DNA of 15,638 nucleotides from assembly GCA_014804565.1 (NCBI GenBank), contig JAAUZN010000093.1:1-15638 (forward strand). Direction: 5' to 3'. The DNA is from Lachnospiraceae bacterium (lineage in GTDB: Bacteria > Bacillota > Clostridia > Lachnospirales > Lachnospiraceae). A program made the position numbers and the translations under genes. The notes beneath the pieces are model-generated. The model saw only the letters and a list, made by a program, of their open reading frames with translations. It did no database searches and was not told the origin of the DNA. Every line of letters begins with the position of its first letter. Position 1 is the stretch's first letter. Positions 6,361 through 14,666 of the stretch are shown here, piece after piece.

Positions 6361-9300
6361 CTAATCATCCAATTCTTTATCGATCAGATTCACGCTCACC
6401 AGCGTGGAGATTCCCTTCTCCTGCATGGTGATACCATAGAGCCTGTCCGCCTTTTCCATGGTGCCGCGTCTGTGGGTGATAACAATAAACTGTGTGCTCT
6501 TTGTGAGCTTATGCAGATACTTTGCAAAACGAGTCACGTTGTTTTCATCCAGAGCCGCCTCGATCTCGTCCAGCAGACAGAAGGGCGAGGGTTTCAGATT
6601 CTGAATGGCAAACAACAGACAGATCGCCGTCAGCGACTTCTCACCGCCGGACATCTGCATCATATTAACCAGCTTCTTCCCGGGCGGCTGTGCGACCACA
6701 AGGATGCCCGCCTCCAGCACATCCTCATCCTCGATCAGCTCAAGAGAGCCTTTACCGCCGCCGAAAAGTTCCTTAAAGACCTTATCGAACTCTTTGTTGA
6801 TCTGGGCAAACTTTTCATTAAACTGCTTTCTCATGGAGGTGTCCAGCTCCTCGATGATGCCAAGCAGCGTCTTCTCCGCCTCCACCAGATCGTCATGCTG
6901 GGTCTTTAAGAAAGTGTAACGCTCCATCAGGTTTCGATAGTCCTCGATGGCATTCACGTTCACATCTCCCAGCTTGCGGATCTCATCCTTCAAGCCGCTG
7001 ATCTCCCGCTTCATGGCGGGCAGGTCATTCATCTCCTCATTCTTTAACCCCGCCGCATCAGAAAGCGTGATCTCATACTCATCCCACATATAATTGATCT
7101 GGGATTCGATGGATTCCTCCATCCGCTCCTTCTGAGCGTTCAATCGGTATACTTCCTTATCAAGCGCCGACATCCGCTCGGAAAGTTCCTCTCTGGAAGC
7201 AAAGAAATTCTTCTGCTTTGCGGAAAGTTCTTCCTTCGCATCCATATCGTCTTTCAATTTCTGTTCCGCATCGGTCTGTGCCGTGTGGGAAGCCGCGATG
7301 GTCTGCTCGATCTCCAGAATATTCTGTTTCTTGCGCTCCACCTCTTCCTTGCCCAGATGAAGGCCCTCCTTCACCTCGTTCAGTTCCGACGTATAGCGTT
7401 CCCGTTCGCCGTCTACACGCTCCAGATTCTGGCGTTTAAAGTCCGCGGTCTGGCGCATTTTTTCCACTTCCACATCCCATTCGGATACACGGACGGCCTG
7501 CTCGGATTCCTGCGTGCGCTTCTCCTCCAACTGGGTCTGGAATTCAGCGATCTGTGCCTCCACACTTTTTTCAAGCGCCTCGGAATCTGAAAGCTCCTTC
7601 GCCGCCTCCTCCTTGCCGGTCTGGATCTCTAAAAGCTGCGTCTCAATATCCTGCTCCTCGGTTTTCAGCTCTCCAAAGCCTTCCGCCGTCTCGTTCTTCT
7701 TCTCCTCCGCCTGCATCACGCTCATTCTGGCAGTGTTCTGCTCGATGAATTTGCGCTGGATCTGTCCCTTGATATCCTCGATCTCCAGGCGCATCTTATT
7801 GCGGCCCCGCTTCGTCTCCTCGATCTCATTCAGGAGCTGATCGATCTCTTTCACATACTGCTTTACCTTGCGCTCCAGCTCCTCCATCTCCCGGCGTCTG
7901 CTGAGCAGGTTGGAATTGTTCTTAAAAGCGCCGCCGCTGATGGCACCGCCGGGCACCAAAAGCTCTCCCTCCAAGGTCACCATACGGATACCGTAGTCAA
8001 ATTTTCTGGCGATCTTCACCGCATTGTCCACATTGTCAACCACCAGAATGCGGCCCAGCATAGCCTTCGCCACGTTTCGGTATTTTTTCTCGATCTTCAC
8101 CAACTCATCCGCCATTCCTACCACGCCCTTTTCTTTCAGGGCTTCCGGATTCTTAAACTCCTGGGGATGGGTGATGCTCGTAAGGGGCAAAAAGGTAGCG
8201 CGGCCCGCTTTCGCCTTTTTCAGATGGGAGATCATGCGCTTCGCCGTCTCCTCATCCTCCGTCACAATATTCTGGATATTGCCGCCAAGCGCTGTCTCGA
8301 TCGCCGTCTCATATTTGGCGTCCACCTGAATGATGTCCGCCACCACGCCGATGATCCCTTTCTCTGTATCCTTTTTCTCCATGACAGCCTTTACGCTGCC
8401 GCCGTATCCCTCGTAGCGCTCGGTCAGATTAGAGAGCGCCTCCAGCTTAGACTTCTGCTGGTGGTAGAGCACCTGCGTATCCCGCAGCTTCTGATCCTTG
8501 GCTGCCAGCTCGTCCCGCACTCCGGCAAGCTGCTCTTCCATGAGCTCCTGCTTCTCCGTAAGCTCCTGGATCAATGCGGTGATGGCCTCAAACTCCTCCT
8601 CCAGCTTCTTGATCGTCTCCGTCTGCTCCGCCTCATCGGACTTGGCACGAAGGAGTCTGGAATTCAATTCTGCCTTGCGAATGTTCACCTGCTCCAGCAT
8701 GGTGTCAAACCGTCCCAGCTTAGACTTGATGGTCGCCCGGCTGTTAAGCGCTTCGATAATGGTATTCTTACCGCTTTCGATATGATTATTTAAGGTCTCT
8801 ATCTCACTCTGGGTCTGCTCCAAAAGCATTCTCGCCTGCGTCCTCTCCTCCTCAAGGGCCGCCAGCTTTTCGTCTATCTCACGCTTTTCTCCCAGGATAT
8901 CCTCCCGCTCTTTATCCCTCTCCGCCAACTGTTCGCTGATGCTGCGGATACGGTTCTGTAAATGCTCCTCATTTCCCTCTGCCGAGTGGATCTGCTCCTT
9001 TAAGACATTGATCTCACCCTCCAGCTTGGAGCGCATAACGCCCGTGTCAGTCAGGGTCGCACGGGCCGCTTCGATCTCCTGATCCAACTGCTCGATGCGG
9101 CTTTGAATTCGCTCATATTCTTCCTTGATCGACTCGTATTTATCCGTCGTCTCCTGCAGATCTCCCCCGGCAATGCGCAGCTTCTCATCCACTTCTTTTA
9201 ACTGCTCCGTCACCCGCACATTTTCCAGAAGGAAGACATTCACATCCAGAGTCTTTAATTCCTCCTTCTTGCGAAGGTAGATCCTGGCCTTATCCGCCTG

Positions 9301-9921
9301 CTTTTCCAGGGGGCCTGTCTGCTTCTCAAGCTCCGCCAGAATATCATTGACGCGCAAAAGATTCTGCTTCTCCGTCTCCAGCTTTTTCTGCGCTGCATAC
9401 TTCCGTCTCTTGAATTTCACGATACCGGCCGCCTCGTCAAAAAGCTCCCGGCGCTCCTCAGGCTTGCCGCTCAGAATCTTGTCGATCTGACCCTGCCCGA
9501 TGATGGAGTACCCTTCCTTACCGATACCGGTATCATAGAACAGTTCGTTGACGTCTTTCAGACGGCAGGGCGTGCCGTTCAGCATATACTCGCTCTCGCC
9601 GGAGCGATAGAGCCGTCTGGACACAGTCACCTCGTCAAAGTCAATGGCAAGCTGATGGTCTGAATTATCCAGTGTGATTGCCACATAAGCATAGCCCAGA
9701 GGTTTTCTGAGCTCTGTGCCGGAAAAGATCACATCCTGCATGGAGACGCCGCGCAGCTGTTTGATGCGCTGCTCACCAAGCACCCACCTGACCGCATCGG
9801 CTACATTGCTCTTTCCGGAGCCGTTCGGGCCCACGATCCCCGTGATACCGTTGTGAAACTGAAATGTGATTTTATTGGCAAAAGATTTAAATCCGTGTAC
9901 TTCTATACTTTTTAAATACAT
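6361..9921 (-). CDS. smc: Chromosome segregation protein SMC
   Basis: The ATPase of bacterial condensin, which with ScpA and ScpB extrudes DNA loops and aids chromosome segregation. Its 1186 residues are the normal full length. MYLKSIEVHGFKSFANK opens the head, with Walker A GPNGSGKSN at 31-39. Two long heptad-rich arms flank the hinge at about 500-680, which includes YEGYGGSVKAV and the glycine-rich PGGAISGGA. The C-terminal half of the head has the ABC signature MSGGEKSLTA (1090-1099), Walker B FCLLDEIEAALDE (Asp1118-Glu1119) and the switch His in VITHRRGTM. The start at 9921 has GAGAGG 5 nt upstream. It lies 28 nt after rnc and 29 nt before ftsY, in the common Firmicute order rnc-smc-ftsY. 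Nothing appears truncated. Confidence 0.98.
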   Translation of the reverse strand: MYLKSIEVHGFKSFANKITFQFHNGITGIVGPNGSGKSNVADAVRWVLGEQRIKQLRGVSMQDVIFSGTELRKPLGYAYVAITLDNSDHQLAIDFDEVTVSRRLYRSGESEYMLNGTPCRLKDVNELFYDTGIGKEGYSIIGQGQIDKILSGKPEERRELFDEAAGIVKFKRRKYAAQKKLETEKQNLLRVNDILAELEKQTGPLEKQADKARIYLRKKEELKTLDVNVFLLENVRVTEQLKEVDEKLRIAGGDLQETTDKYESIKEEYERIQSRIEQLDQEIEAARATLTDTGVMRSKLEGEINVLKEQIHSAEGNEEHLQNRIRSISEQLAERDKEREDILGEKREIDEKLAALEEERTQARMLLEQTQSEIETLNNHIESGKNTIIEALNSRATIKSKLGRFDTMLEQVNIRKAELNSRLLRAKSDEAEQTETIKKLEEEFEAITALIQELTEKQELMEEQLAGVRDELAAKDQKLRDTQVLYHQQKSKLEALSNLTERYEGYGGSVKAVMEKKDTEKGIIGVVADIIQVDAKYETAIETALGGNIQNIVTEDEETAKRMISHLKKAKAGRATFLPLTSITHPQEFKNPEALKEKGVVGMADELVKIEKKYRNVAKAMLGRILVVDNVDNAVKIARKFDYGIRMVTLEGELLVPGGAISGGAFKNNSNLLSRRREMEELERKVKQYVKEIDQLLNEIEETKRGRNKMRLEIEDIKGQIQRKFIEQNTARMSVMQAEEKKNETAEGFGELKTEEQDIETQLLEIQTGKEEAAKELSDSEALEKSVEAQIAEFQTQLEEKRTQESEQAVRVSEWDVEVEKMRQTADFKRQNLERVDGERERYTSELNEVKEGLHLGKEEVERKKQNILEIEQTIAASHTAQTDAEQKLKDDMDAKEELSAKQKNFFASREELSERMSALDKEVYRLNAQKERMEESIESQINYMWDEYEITLSDAAGLKNEEMNDLPAMKREISGLKDEIRKLGDVNVNAIEDYRNLMERYTFLKTQHDDLVEAEKTLLGIIEELDTSMRKQFNEKFAQINKEFDKVFKELFGGGKGSLELIEDEDVLEAGILVVAQPPGKKLVNMMQMSGGEKSLTAICLLFAIQNLKPSPFCLLDEIEAALDENNVTRFAKYLHKLTKSTQFIVITHRRGTMEKADRLYGITMQEKGISTLVSVNLIDKELDD

Positions 9922-9939
9922 ATGTACCTCTCATCTATT

Positions 9940-9963
9940 GACAGAGCCGTCATTCACTCTGTC
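9940..9963 (-). other. Stem-loop spanning the rnc stop codon
   Basis: A perfect 7-bp inverted repeat, GACAGAG and CTCTGTC, is separated by 10 nt that contain the TGA stop of rnc. No T-run follows, so it should not terminate transcription. It lies just before the smc ribosome site and could be a processing or stabilising structure in the polycistronic RNA. Confidence 0.5.
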
Positions 9964-10639
9964 TTGCTAAAAGCGCCTGATAAGCCGCCTGCTGCTCCGC
10001 TGCTTTCTTAGAATGGCCGCTTCCCCAGCCCACCTTCTTCTCGCCCACATAGGCTTCCACCTCGAAGGTCTTATCGTGCTGAGGCCCCTCCTCCTTCACA
10101 AGCTCATAGTGAAGCACACCGTGATCTTCCTGCTGTACCAGCTCCTGCAGAATCGTCTTCGCGTCGTAGAAAAGCTGCTTGTGTTCCAGATCCGACAGGA
10201 TAAAGCGGTGGATAAACACGGAAGCCGCCTCCAGACCTCCGTCCAGATAGATCGCGCCGATCAACGCCTCCAGCACATCTGACACAATGGAATCCCGACG
10301 CCTTCCTCCCGTGGTCTCCTCGCCCTTTCCAAGCAGGATGTAGTTCTCCAAAGAAAATGTCCTGGCGCAAAAAGCCAGAGCAGGTTCACAGACCATGGAT
10401 GCACGCTGTTTCGTCAACTGTCCCTCCGGCGTCTCCTTCTCTCTCCGGAAAAGGAAATCACTGCTCACAAGCTCTAACACGGCATCCCCTAAAAACTCCA
10501 GCCGTTCGTAATCCTCATATTTATTGATCTTCATCTCATTGGCATAAGAGCTGTGAGTGAGAGCCTGCCGCAAAAGTTTTCCGTCCCGGAATTGATATGC
10601 AATTTTTTCTTCCAGCTCTCTGAACCCTTCGCCGACCAT
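9950..10639 (-). CDS. rnc: Ribonuclease III
   Basis: The double-strand-specific endoribonuclease that processes the rRNA precursor and structured mRNAs. From the ATG at 10639 it has 229 residues. The nuclease domain carries the signature ERLEFLGDAVL (45-55), with metal-binding Glu48 and Asp52, and SDVLEALIGAIYLDGG (120-135), with Asp121 and Glu124. A double-stranded RNA-binding domain covers about 157-226 (DAKTILQELVQQ to SKKAAEQQAAYQALL). The reading frame is open to 10699, but that extension would translate two hairpins. GGAGG placed 5 nt before 10639 marks the true start. It follows acpP by 80 nt and leads into smc by 28 nt. The hairpins before it and over its stop codon suggest control at the RNA level. 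Confidence 0.97.
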   Translation of the reverse strand: MVGEGFRELEEKIAYQFRDGKLLRQALTHSSYANEMKINKYEDYERLEFLGDAVLELVSSDFLFRREKETPEGQLTKQRASMVCEPALAFCARTFSLENYILLGKGEETTGGRRRDSIVSDVLEALIGAIYLDGGLEAASVFIHRFILSDLEHKQLFYDAKTILQELVQQEDHGVLHYELVKEEGPQHDKTFEVEAYVGEKKVGWGSGHSKKAAEQQAAYQALLARQSE

Positions 10640-10655
10640 AAAACCCTCCACATAG

Positions 10656-10680
10656 AAAAATCGAGTGCCCGCGCACTCGA
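10656..10680 (-). terminator. Intra-operon terminator or attenuator just upstream of rnc
   Basis: On the minus strand, arms TCGAGTGC and GCACTCGA pair perfectly over 8 bp around a GCGG loop and are followed directly by TTTTTC. This is the classic form of an intrinsic terminator. It lies 16 nt before the rnc start codon and only a few nucleotides before its GGAGG site, so it would cut or reduce transcription from acpP into rnc-smc-ftsY. The short T-run suggests partial termination. Confidence 0.65.
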
Positions 10681-10684
10681 TTAA

Positions 10685-10703
10685 GAGAATGCTGCGCATT
10701 CTC
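10685..10703 (-). other. Second hairpin in the acpP-rnc gap
   Basis: Arms GAGAATGC and GCATTCTC form a perfect 8-bp stem with a GCA loop on the minus strand. It sits 16 nt after the acpP stop and 4 nt before the terminator-like hairpin. No T-run follows it. Together the two stems could stack into a longer duplex. Confidence 0.6.
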
Positions 10704-10719
10704 CTTCGATGGTTTACGC

Positions 10720-10950
10720 TTACTCCCTGCTGTTCTTGATCAGTTCCACCGCCTCGCCCACCGTGGTGATACGCTCCGCCTTCTGAGCCGGTATCTCGAT
10801 ATGAAAAGCCTCTTCAATTCCCATGACAATCTGATAAACATCCAGGGAATCTGCTCCCAGGTCTTCCAAGAAAGTGGTCTCCGTTGTGATCTCCTTGGGA
10901 TCTACACTCAGCACCTCGGCTATCACTTCCCGTAATTTTTCTAATTCCAT
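10720..10950 (-). CDS. acpP: Acyl carrier protein
   Basis: A small acidic protein that carries growing fatty-acid chains on a 4'-phosphopantetheine arm. From the ATG at 10950 it has 76 residues. The modification site is Ser35 in LGADSLDVYQIVMGIEE, which has the usual DSL motif with the helix II recognition residues around it. The helices and the ending TTVGEAVELIK are standard. A TTG at 10956 (two extra residues) has GAGG at a better 5-nt spacing than the ATG at 11 nt, so the start may be six bases earlier. It sits between plsX and rnc, the order common in Firmicutes, where plsX, acpP and sometimes fab genes share control of lipid synthesis. No fab genes are present here. Confidence 0.95.
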   Translation of the reverse strand: MELEKLREVIAEVLSVDPKEITTETTFLEDLGADSLDVYQIVMGIEEAFHIEIPAQKAERITTVGEAVELIKNSRE

Positions 10951-11017
10951 CGCCAAGCCAACCTCATCGCTTTCTAAAGCGTTCTCTCTATCGGTATCTT
11001 ATCAGTTCTGTCTCTTC

Positions 11018-12031
11018 TCAGCTCTCCTGAGGTGCGACCTTCTCCCTGATCTTATCGCTGATCCGCTGCTCCGTAAATGTGATACACTGCAGGATCGAAT
11101 TTTTGATCTCATTTGCCTTAGAGCTTCCATGGGTCTTTACCACCAGCCCCTTTAATCCGAGAAGCGGCGCTCCGCCGTACTGCTCCAGATCAAAGGCCTT
11201 AAGCGTTTCCTTAAGAGCCGGTTTCACCAAAAGGGCGCCGATCTTACTGCGAAGGGAGGTCATCATGCCCTCCTTTACCTTGGAGATCAGCGTCAACCCC
11301 ACACCCTCATAGGTCTTTAAGATGACATTGCCCACGAAGGCCTCACAGACCACGACATCCGCTGCGCCTGCCGGAATATCTCTGGCTTCTACGCTGCCGA
11401 TAAAATTGATATCGGGGCAGTTTTTTAAAAGAGGAAAGGTCTCCTTCACCAGCGCGTTTCCCTTCTCCTCCTCGGCGCCGATATTCACAATGCCGACCTT
11501 CGGGTTTTTCACGCCCATCACATGCTCCATATAAATGGAACCCATCTTGGCAAACTGCACCAAGTGAGAGGGTCTGGCATCCACATTCGCGCCACAGTCG
11601 ATCAACAGAGAACAACCTGTCGCCGTGGGAATGAGCGGTGCAAGGGGCGGCCTCTCCACACCCTTGATCCGTCCTACGATCACCTGACCACCCACCAGTG
11701 TCGCTCCGGTACTGCCCGCGGACACATAGGCATCGCAAGTGCCGTCCTTCACCAGATTAAGGGCTCTGACCAGAGAGGAATCCTTTTTCTGACGGATCGC
11801 CATCACCGGCGGCTCCGCCGTCTCGATGATCTCGGAGGCATGAACGATCTCAACCTGCTCCTTCGGATAGGAATACTTGCCCAGCTCCTGTTCCAGGATC
11901 TCCTGCTTCCCTACCAGATATACCTTGACCTTATTGCTCTCATTGACTGCCTCCACAGCGCCCTTTACCGTCTCAACGGGAGCATTGTCTCCGCCCATGG
12001 CATCCACTGCCACCTTAACCCATTCACTCAT
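11018..12031 (-). CDS. plsX: Phosphate acyltransferase PlsX
   Basis: A peripheral membrane enzyme that converts acyl-ACP to acyl-phosphate, the donor used by PlsY to start phospholipid synthesis. The 337 residues match the family length. VAVDAMGGDNAP (7-18) is the diagnostic N-terminal motif, and KDGTCDAYVSAGSTGA and the later LLIDCGANVDARPSHLVQFA and EARDIPAGAADVVVCEAFVGN segments are typical. The ATG at 12031 has GGAAGG about 6 nt upstream. It is first in its own transcription unit, after the rpmF terminator and behind a promoter with a FapR-like palindrome. It precedes acpP by 67 nt, so substrate carrier and enzyme are made together. Confidence 0.97.
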   Translation of the reverse strand: MSEWVKVAVDAMGGDNAPVETVKGAVEAVNESNKVKVYLVGKQEILEQELGKYSYPKEQVEIVHASEIIETAEPPVMAIRQKKDSSLVRALNLVKDGTCDAYVSAGSTGATLVGGQVIVGRIKGVERPPLAPLIPTATGCSLLIDCGANVDARPSHLVQFAKMGSIYMEHVMGVKNPKVGIVNIGAEEEKGNALVKETFPLLKNCPDINFIGSVEARDIPAGAADVVVCEAFVGNVILKTYEGVGLTLISKVKEGMMTSLRSKIGALLVKPALKETLKAFDLEQYGGAPLLGLKGLVVKTHGSSKANEIKNSILQCITFTEQRISDKIREKVAPQES

Positions 12032-12061
12032 ATGCTACCTTCCGTTTATAAACTGCTTATC

Positions 12062-12090
12062 ATTATAATTGTACTAGTATAATATACTAA
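12062..12090 (-). promoter_or_regulatory. plsX promoter with FapR-like operator
   Basis: On the minus strand a perfect TATAAT (12067-12062) lies 31 nt before the plsX ATG. The hexamer 17 bp upstream is only TTAGTA, a poor -35. That same TTAGTA starts a palindrome, TTAGTA-n5-TACTAG (12090-12074), with a perfect 15-bp core TAGTATATTATACTA. As I recall, the FapR operator of Bacillus is TTAGTA-n5-TACTAA, so this matches 11 of 12 half-site bases with the same spacing. It overlaps the -35 and spacer, where a repressor would block polymerase. No fapR gene is in the window. Confidence 0.55.
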
Positions 12091-12100
12091 ATCTGCCCAT

Positions 12101-12137
12101 AAAAATCAAGGCTCTTCGAGAAGTCCTCGAAAAGCCT
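12101..12137 (-). terminator. Rho-independent terminator after rpmF
   Basis: On the minus strand, AGGCTTTTCGAG (12137-12126) pairs with CTCGAAGAGCCT (12120-12109) over 12 positions with one G-U wobble. The loop is 5 nt, and TGATTTTTA follows. It ends 12 nt after the rpmF stop codon and separates the DUF177-rpmF unit from the plsX promoter. Confidence 0.88.
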
Positions 12138-12148
12138 GTGTACATCGT

Positions 12149-12328
12149 TTAGTCAACCGCGATGATTTCTTTTTTGTTGTATGTTCCGCATTTCTTACAT
12201 ACTCTGTGGGGCACCATCAAAGCGCCGCATTTGCTACATTTTACTAATGTAGGAGCAGTCATTTTCCAGTTTGCTCTTCTCTTATCTCTTCTACCCTTAG
12301 AAGATTTGTTTTTAGGACAAATAGACAT
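12149..12328 (-). CDS. rpmF: 50S ribosomal protein bL32
   Basis: A small basic protein of the large ribosomal subunit, 59 residues from the ATG at 12328. MSICPKNKSSKGRRDKRRANWK is the family's N terminus, and CSKC (31-34) with CKKC (44-47) forms a four-cysteine zinc ribbon, the zinc-binding rather than cysteine-free version. A GTG six bases upstream is an unlikely start because AAGGAGGTG is spaced 7 nt from the ATG. The start is 2 nt after the stop of the DUF177 gene, whose end carries the ribosome site, so the two are translationally linked. Such DUF177-rpmF pairs are common across bacteria. A strong terminator follows. Confidence 0.97.
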   Translation of the reverse strand: MSICPKNKSSKGRRDKRRANWKMTAPTLVKCSKCGALMVPHRVCKKCGTYNKKEIIAVD

Positions 12329-12330
12329 CG

Positions 12331-12855
12331 TCACACCTCCTTATCCGCTTCGAAAATATCTTTGATCGCCGCCATCCTGGGATCGGGCACGAAACTGTCA
12401 CAGTCACACGTCCCCGTATTCAGATCCCTGCCGCATATGGGGCAGATCCCCTTACAATCCGGCTTACACAGGATCTTCATAGGCCAGCTTGTCACTATCT
12501 CACTGTTTAGTAAGTCTTCCACGTTCAACTGAAACTCATCCATAAAGGGCTGTTCTTCATACACAGAAGGGTCCGTTGCCGCATCCGGCGCCCACACCTC
12601 TCTCTCGAAATCAATCACGATCTCCTGCTCCACAGGCTGTAAACATCTGTCACAGCCGGTTTCAAAGGTGAACACTGCCTTGCCCTCAATCCGTGCCTTG
12701 CCCTTTCCTGTGTTTGTAAAAACGAAATCCACCGGCGACGCAGTGCGCACCGGATAAGTCTCGCTGCCCACAGAAACCTCTGTAATCTCAGCCTCTGTTT
12801 GCATCGGAATGACTTTGTCTTCGTTTGTCAACACCTCAGTCAGGTTCAAAAACAT
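12331..12855 (-). CDS. DUF177 (YceD) family protein
   Basis: A 174-residue protein of the family that includes E. coli YceD and plant relatives reported to help 23S rRNA accumulate. A general ribosome-assembly role is therefore likely but not shown here. It has eight cysteines in zinc-site-like pairs: CDRC (68-71), then CKPDCKGICPIC (130-141) and CDC (150-152), followed by DPRMAAIKDI near the end, all usual for the Gram-positive form. An in-frame TTG at 12882 overlaps the promoter -10 and is rejected. The ATG at 12855 has GGGAG 6 nt upstream. It is first in an operon with rpmF, from a consensus promoter about 30 nt away. Confidence 0.93.
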   Translation of the reverse strand: MFLNLTEVLTNEDKVIPMQTEAEITEVSVGSETYPVRTASPVDFVFTNTGKGKARIEGKAVFTFETGCDRCLQPVEQEIVIDFEREVWAPDAATDPSVYEEQPFMDEFQLNVEDLLNSEIVTSWPMKILCKPDCKGICPICGRDLNTGTCDCDSFVPDPRMAAIKDIFEADKEV

Positions 12856-12881
12856 AGCAGACTCCCATCCATACTCAAACA

Positions 12882-12910
12882 ATTATACATAGGGGGCTTG
12901 GGTTTGTCAA
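12882..12910 (-). promoter_or_regulatory. Perfect-consensus sigma-A promoter for DUF177-rpmF
   Basis: On the minus strand TTGACA (12910-12905) and TATAAT (12887-12882) are separated by exactly 17 bp, all 12 hexamer bases matching the consensus. Transcription would start near 12875, giving a leader of about 20 nt that is filled by the GGGAG ribosome site. This suggests strong constitutive expression, as expected for a ribosomal protein operon. Confidence 0.9.
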
Positions 12911-12953
12911 CTGAATTTTTTATTGCTGAACTGGTTCCACATCTTCATTAAAA

Positions 12954-14621
12954 TCACAACCTAAAAAAGGCAACGGACTCTTTCAGCTCCTCCGATATGT
13001 TATCCGTATCTGTCGCCTGAACGTTTATCATCTCAATGTTTTTCCTCAGCTCCTCTATGGAGGCTGTCGTTTCCTGACAACTTGCGGTATTGGCTTCCGA
13101 TATGGAGGATAGACTGCTTATCTCATCAAGCACCTTTTCCTTATCATGATTCAGAACATCGCTTTCCGTTGATATGCTATGAATTGTGTCAACCGTAATC
13201 TGTATCTTACCGCTGACTCTATCAAAGCTGTCGCTCACCGTAGCCAGTGCATTTCCCTCCGAATCAATGGCATCTTTGATCTGATTTGCAAGCTGCACAT
13301 TACTCTGCGATTTCAATATGATCTCATTGATAATATTTTGAATCTCTTTCGCTGAGCTATCGGATTCCCCGGCTAACGATTGTATGGAATCTGCAACAAC
13401 AGCAAAACCTCTTCCTGCTTCCCCTGCCCTTGCTGCTTCAATGGAAGCATTCAGTGCCAGCATACTTGTCTGTCCTGCAATACTTGTGATCGCATCTGCC
13501 GCCTCCCTAATGTTTTCAATCGCAGTATTTGCTTCATTGATGCCCGTCACAACATTTTCCGATATGGTAACCGTATTTTTATTCGCTTCAATCAAGTGGG
13601 ACAAATTATCTTTTGCCTCGTTATTGATGACTTCAATCTCCCGTGCCTCTGCCTCTGTCGCTGCTGCACTTTCAGCAATGGAAGAAATGCTCTCTCCCAC
13701 ATTCTGCATGGACGCTGCCGTATTCTGAACCGAATCCGCGATCTGCACAGAGCCCTCCGACAATTCATTTGCAGCTCTCACAATGCCTTCGGTCGCATCA
13801 TTGGAAATCTGAATGCCATCATGAATTGTTTTTACATTCTGATTGAGGCGCACTGTTTTATCATCCACTTTGGAAATAATGTTTTTCAAATTATCCTGAA
13901 GATTTTCGGCAGAATCTATCAAGTCCGCAATCTCCCTGATATTTGATGTGAAGCTTACACTGATGCCCAGATTTCCTGCTGACAGTTCATGCGTATAATC
14001 GGCTATCCCAATGATCGACTTTCTTATATTCAGTCCGATCAATACAATGATCACAATGCAAAAAACGGCAGTACATATGGCCGCAAGCACCAAAGTCCTT
14101 GTATTGGATGCTATATTTTCATTTACAAGAGATTCCGGCATTCCCGCAAATGCCATACCGATGATCTCACCGCTTTCGTTGCTGACAGGGGTATAATACA
14201 CATAATACTCTTTTCCCCCGACCATCGTTCCGTTCGTTCGATAATCCTTTCCCTGTCTCACGGAATCCCAGATTCCCTCAGCTGCTTTGGTCCCTACATT
14301 GCGTTCTCCATCCTCATTATAAACGGAAGTAATAAACCTTACATCCTCAAGGAAGAGTGTCAGATCGACATCCTGCACTTTAAGGCTGTCAATAAATTCC
14401 AGACTGACCTCATCCACTTCCAGAATATCTTCATTGATATCCCATTCAAAATATTGCCTTACCGACATGGCGCAGGCCTGTAATTGTAAATATACTCTTT
14501 CTTCCAAATTGCTTTTTGTTTTATTGATCGCCACGATAGATATTGTGACTGCTGCCACAAGCAGGGGAATCAGTCCCATTAGTATACTGGTTGCTAAAAA
14601 AGATAATTTAAGTTTCTTCAT
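12954..14621 (-). CDS. Methyl-accepting chemotaxis protein, single-Cache-like sensor
   Basis: A 555-residue membrane chemoreceptor. TM1 is about 7-32. An extracellular domain at about 33-172 ends with [43 protein letters not shown] strands and [12 protein letters not shown], typical of single Cache (sCache) ligand domains that bind small acids. TM2 is about 175-197, HAMP about 198-250, then the long coiled-coil signalling domain. The hairpin tip at 378-417 reads [40 protein letters not shown], close to the invariant MCP tip that contacts CheA and CheW, though the usual E-[VI]-R after VVAD is S-I-Q. There is no pentapeptide tether. The start at 14621 has GGAGG 9 nt upstream. No che genes are nearby, so it is an orphan receptor divergent from a hemerythrin gene. 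I see no convincing terminator in the 98 nt before the DUF177 start. Confidence 0.93.
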   Translation of the reverse strand: MKKLKLSFLATSILMGLIPLLVAAVTISIVAINKTKSNLEERVYLQLQACAMSVRQYFEWDINEDILEVDEVSLEFIDSLKVQDVDLTLFLEDVRFITSVYNEDGERNVGTKAAEGIWDSVRQGKDYRTNGTMVGGKEYYVYYTPVSNESGEIIGMAFAGMPESLVNENIASNTRTLVLAAICTAVFCIVIIVLIGLNIRKSIIGIADYTHELSAGNLGISVSFTSNIREIADLIDSAENLQDNLKNIISKVDDKTVRLNQNVKTIHDGIQISNDATEGIVRAANELSEGSVQIADSVQNTAASMQNVGESISSIAESAAATEAEAREIEVINNEAKDNLSHLIEANKNTVTISENVVTGINEANTAIENIREAADAITSIAGQTSMLALNASIEAARAGEAGRGFAVVADSIQSLAGESDSSAKEIQNIINEIILKSQSNVQLANQIKDAIDSEGNALATVSDSFDRVSGKIQITVDTIHSISTESDVLNHDKEKVLDEISSLSSISEANTASCQETTASIEELRKNIEMINVQATDTDNISEELKESVAFFRL

Positions 14622-14666
14622 ACTTCTCTTCCTCCAAAAGTTACCGAATGTATTACCCTTTTTATA

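Noticed and set aside
8167..8793. Plus-strand open frame of 208 codons inside smc
   Set aside because: It is a shadow of the biased codon use in the coiled-coil arms of smc; its Leu/His-rich product has no motif and there is no ribosome site.
10640..10699. N-terminal extension of RNase III by 20 residues
   Set aside because: It would translate through the terminator-like hairpin and lacks a ribosome site. The GGAGG 5 nt before 10639 marks the start.
12856..12953. Terminator after the chemoreceptor gene
   Set aside because: Only a 4-bp GAAC/GTTC repeat without a T-run was found. The region instead holds the DUF177-rpmF promoter.
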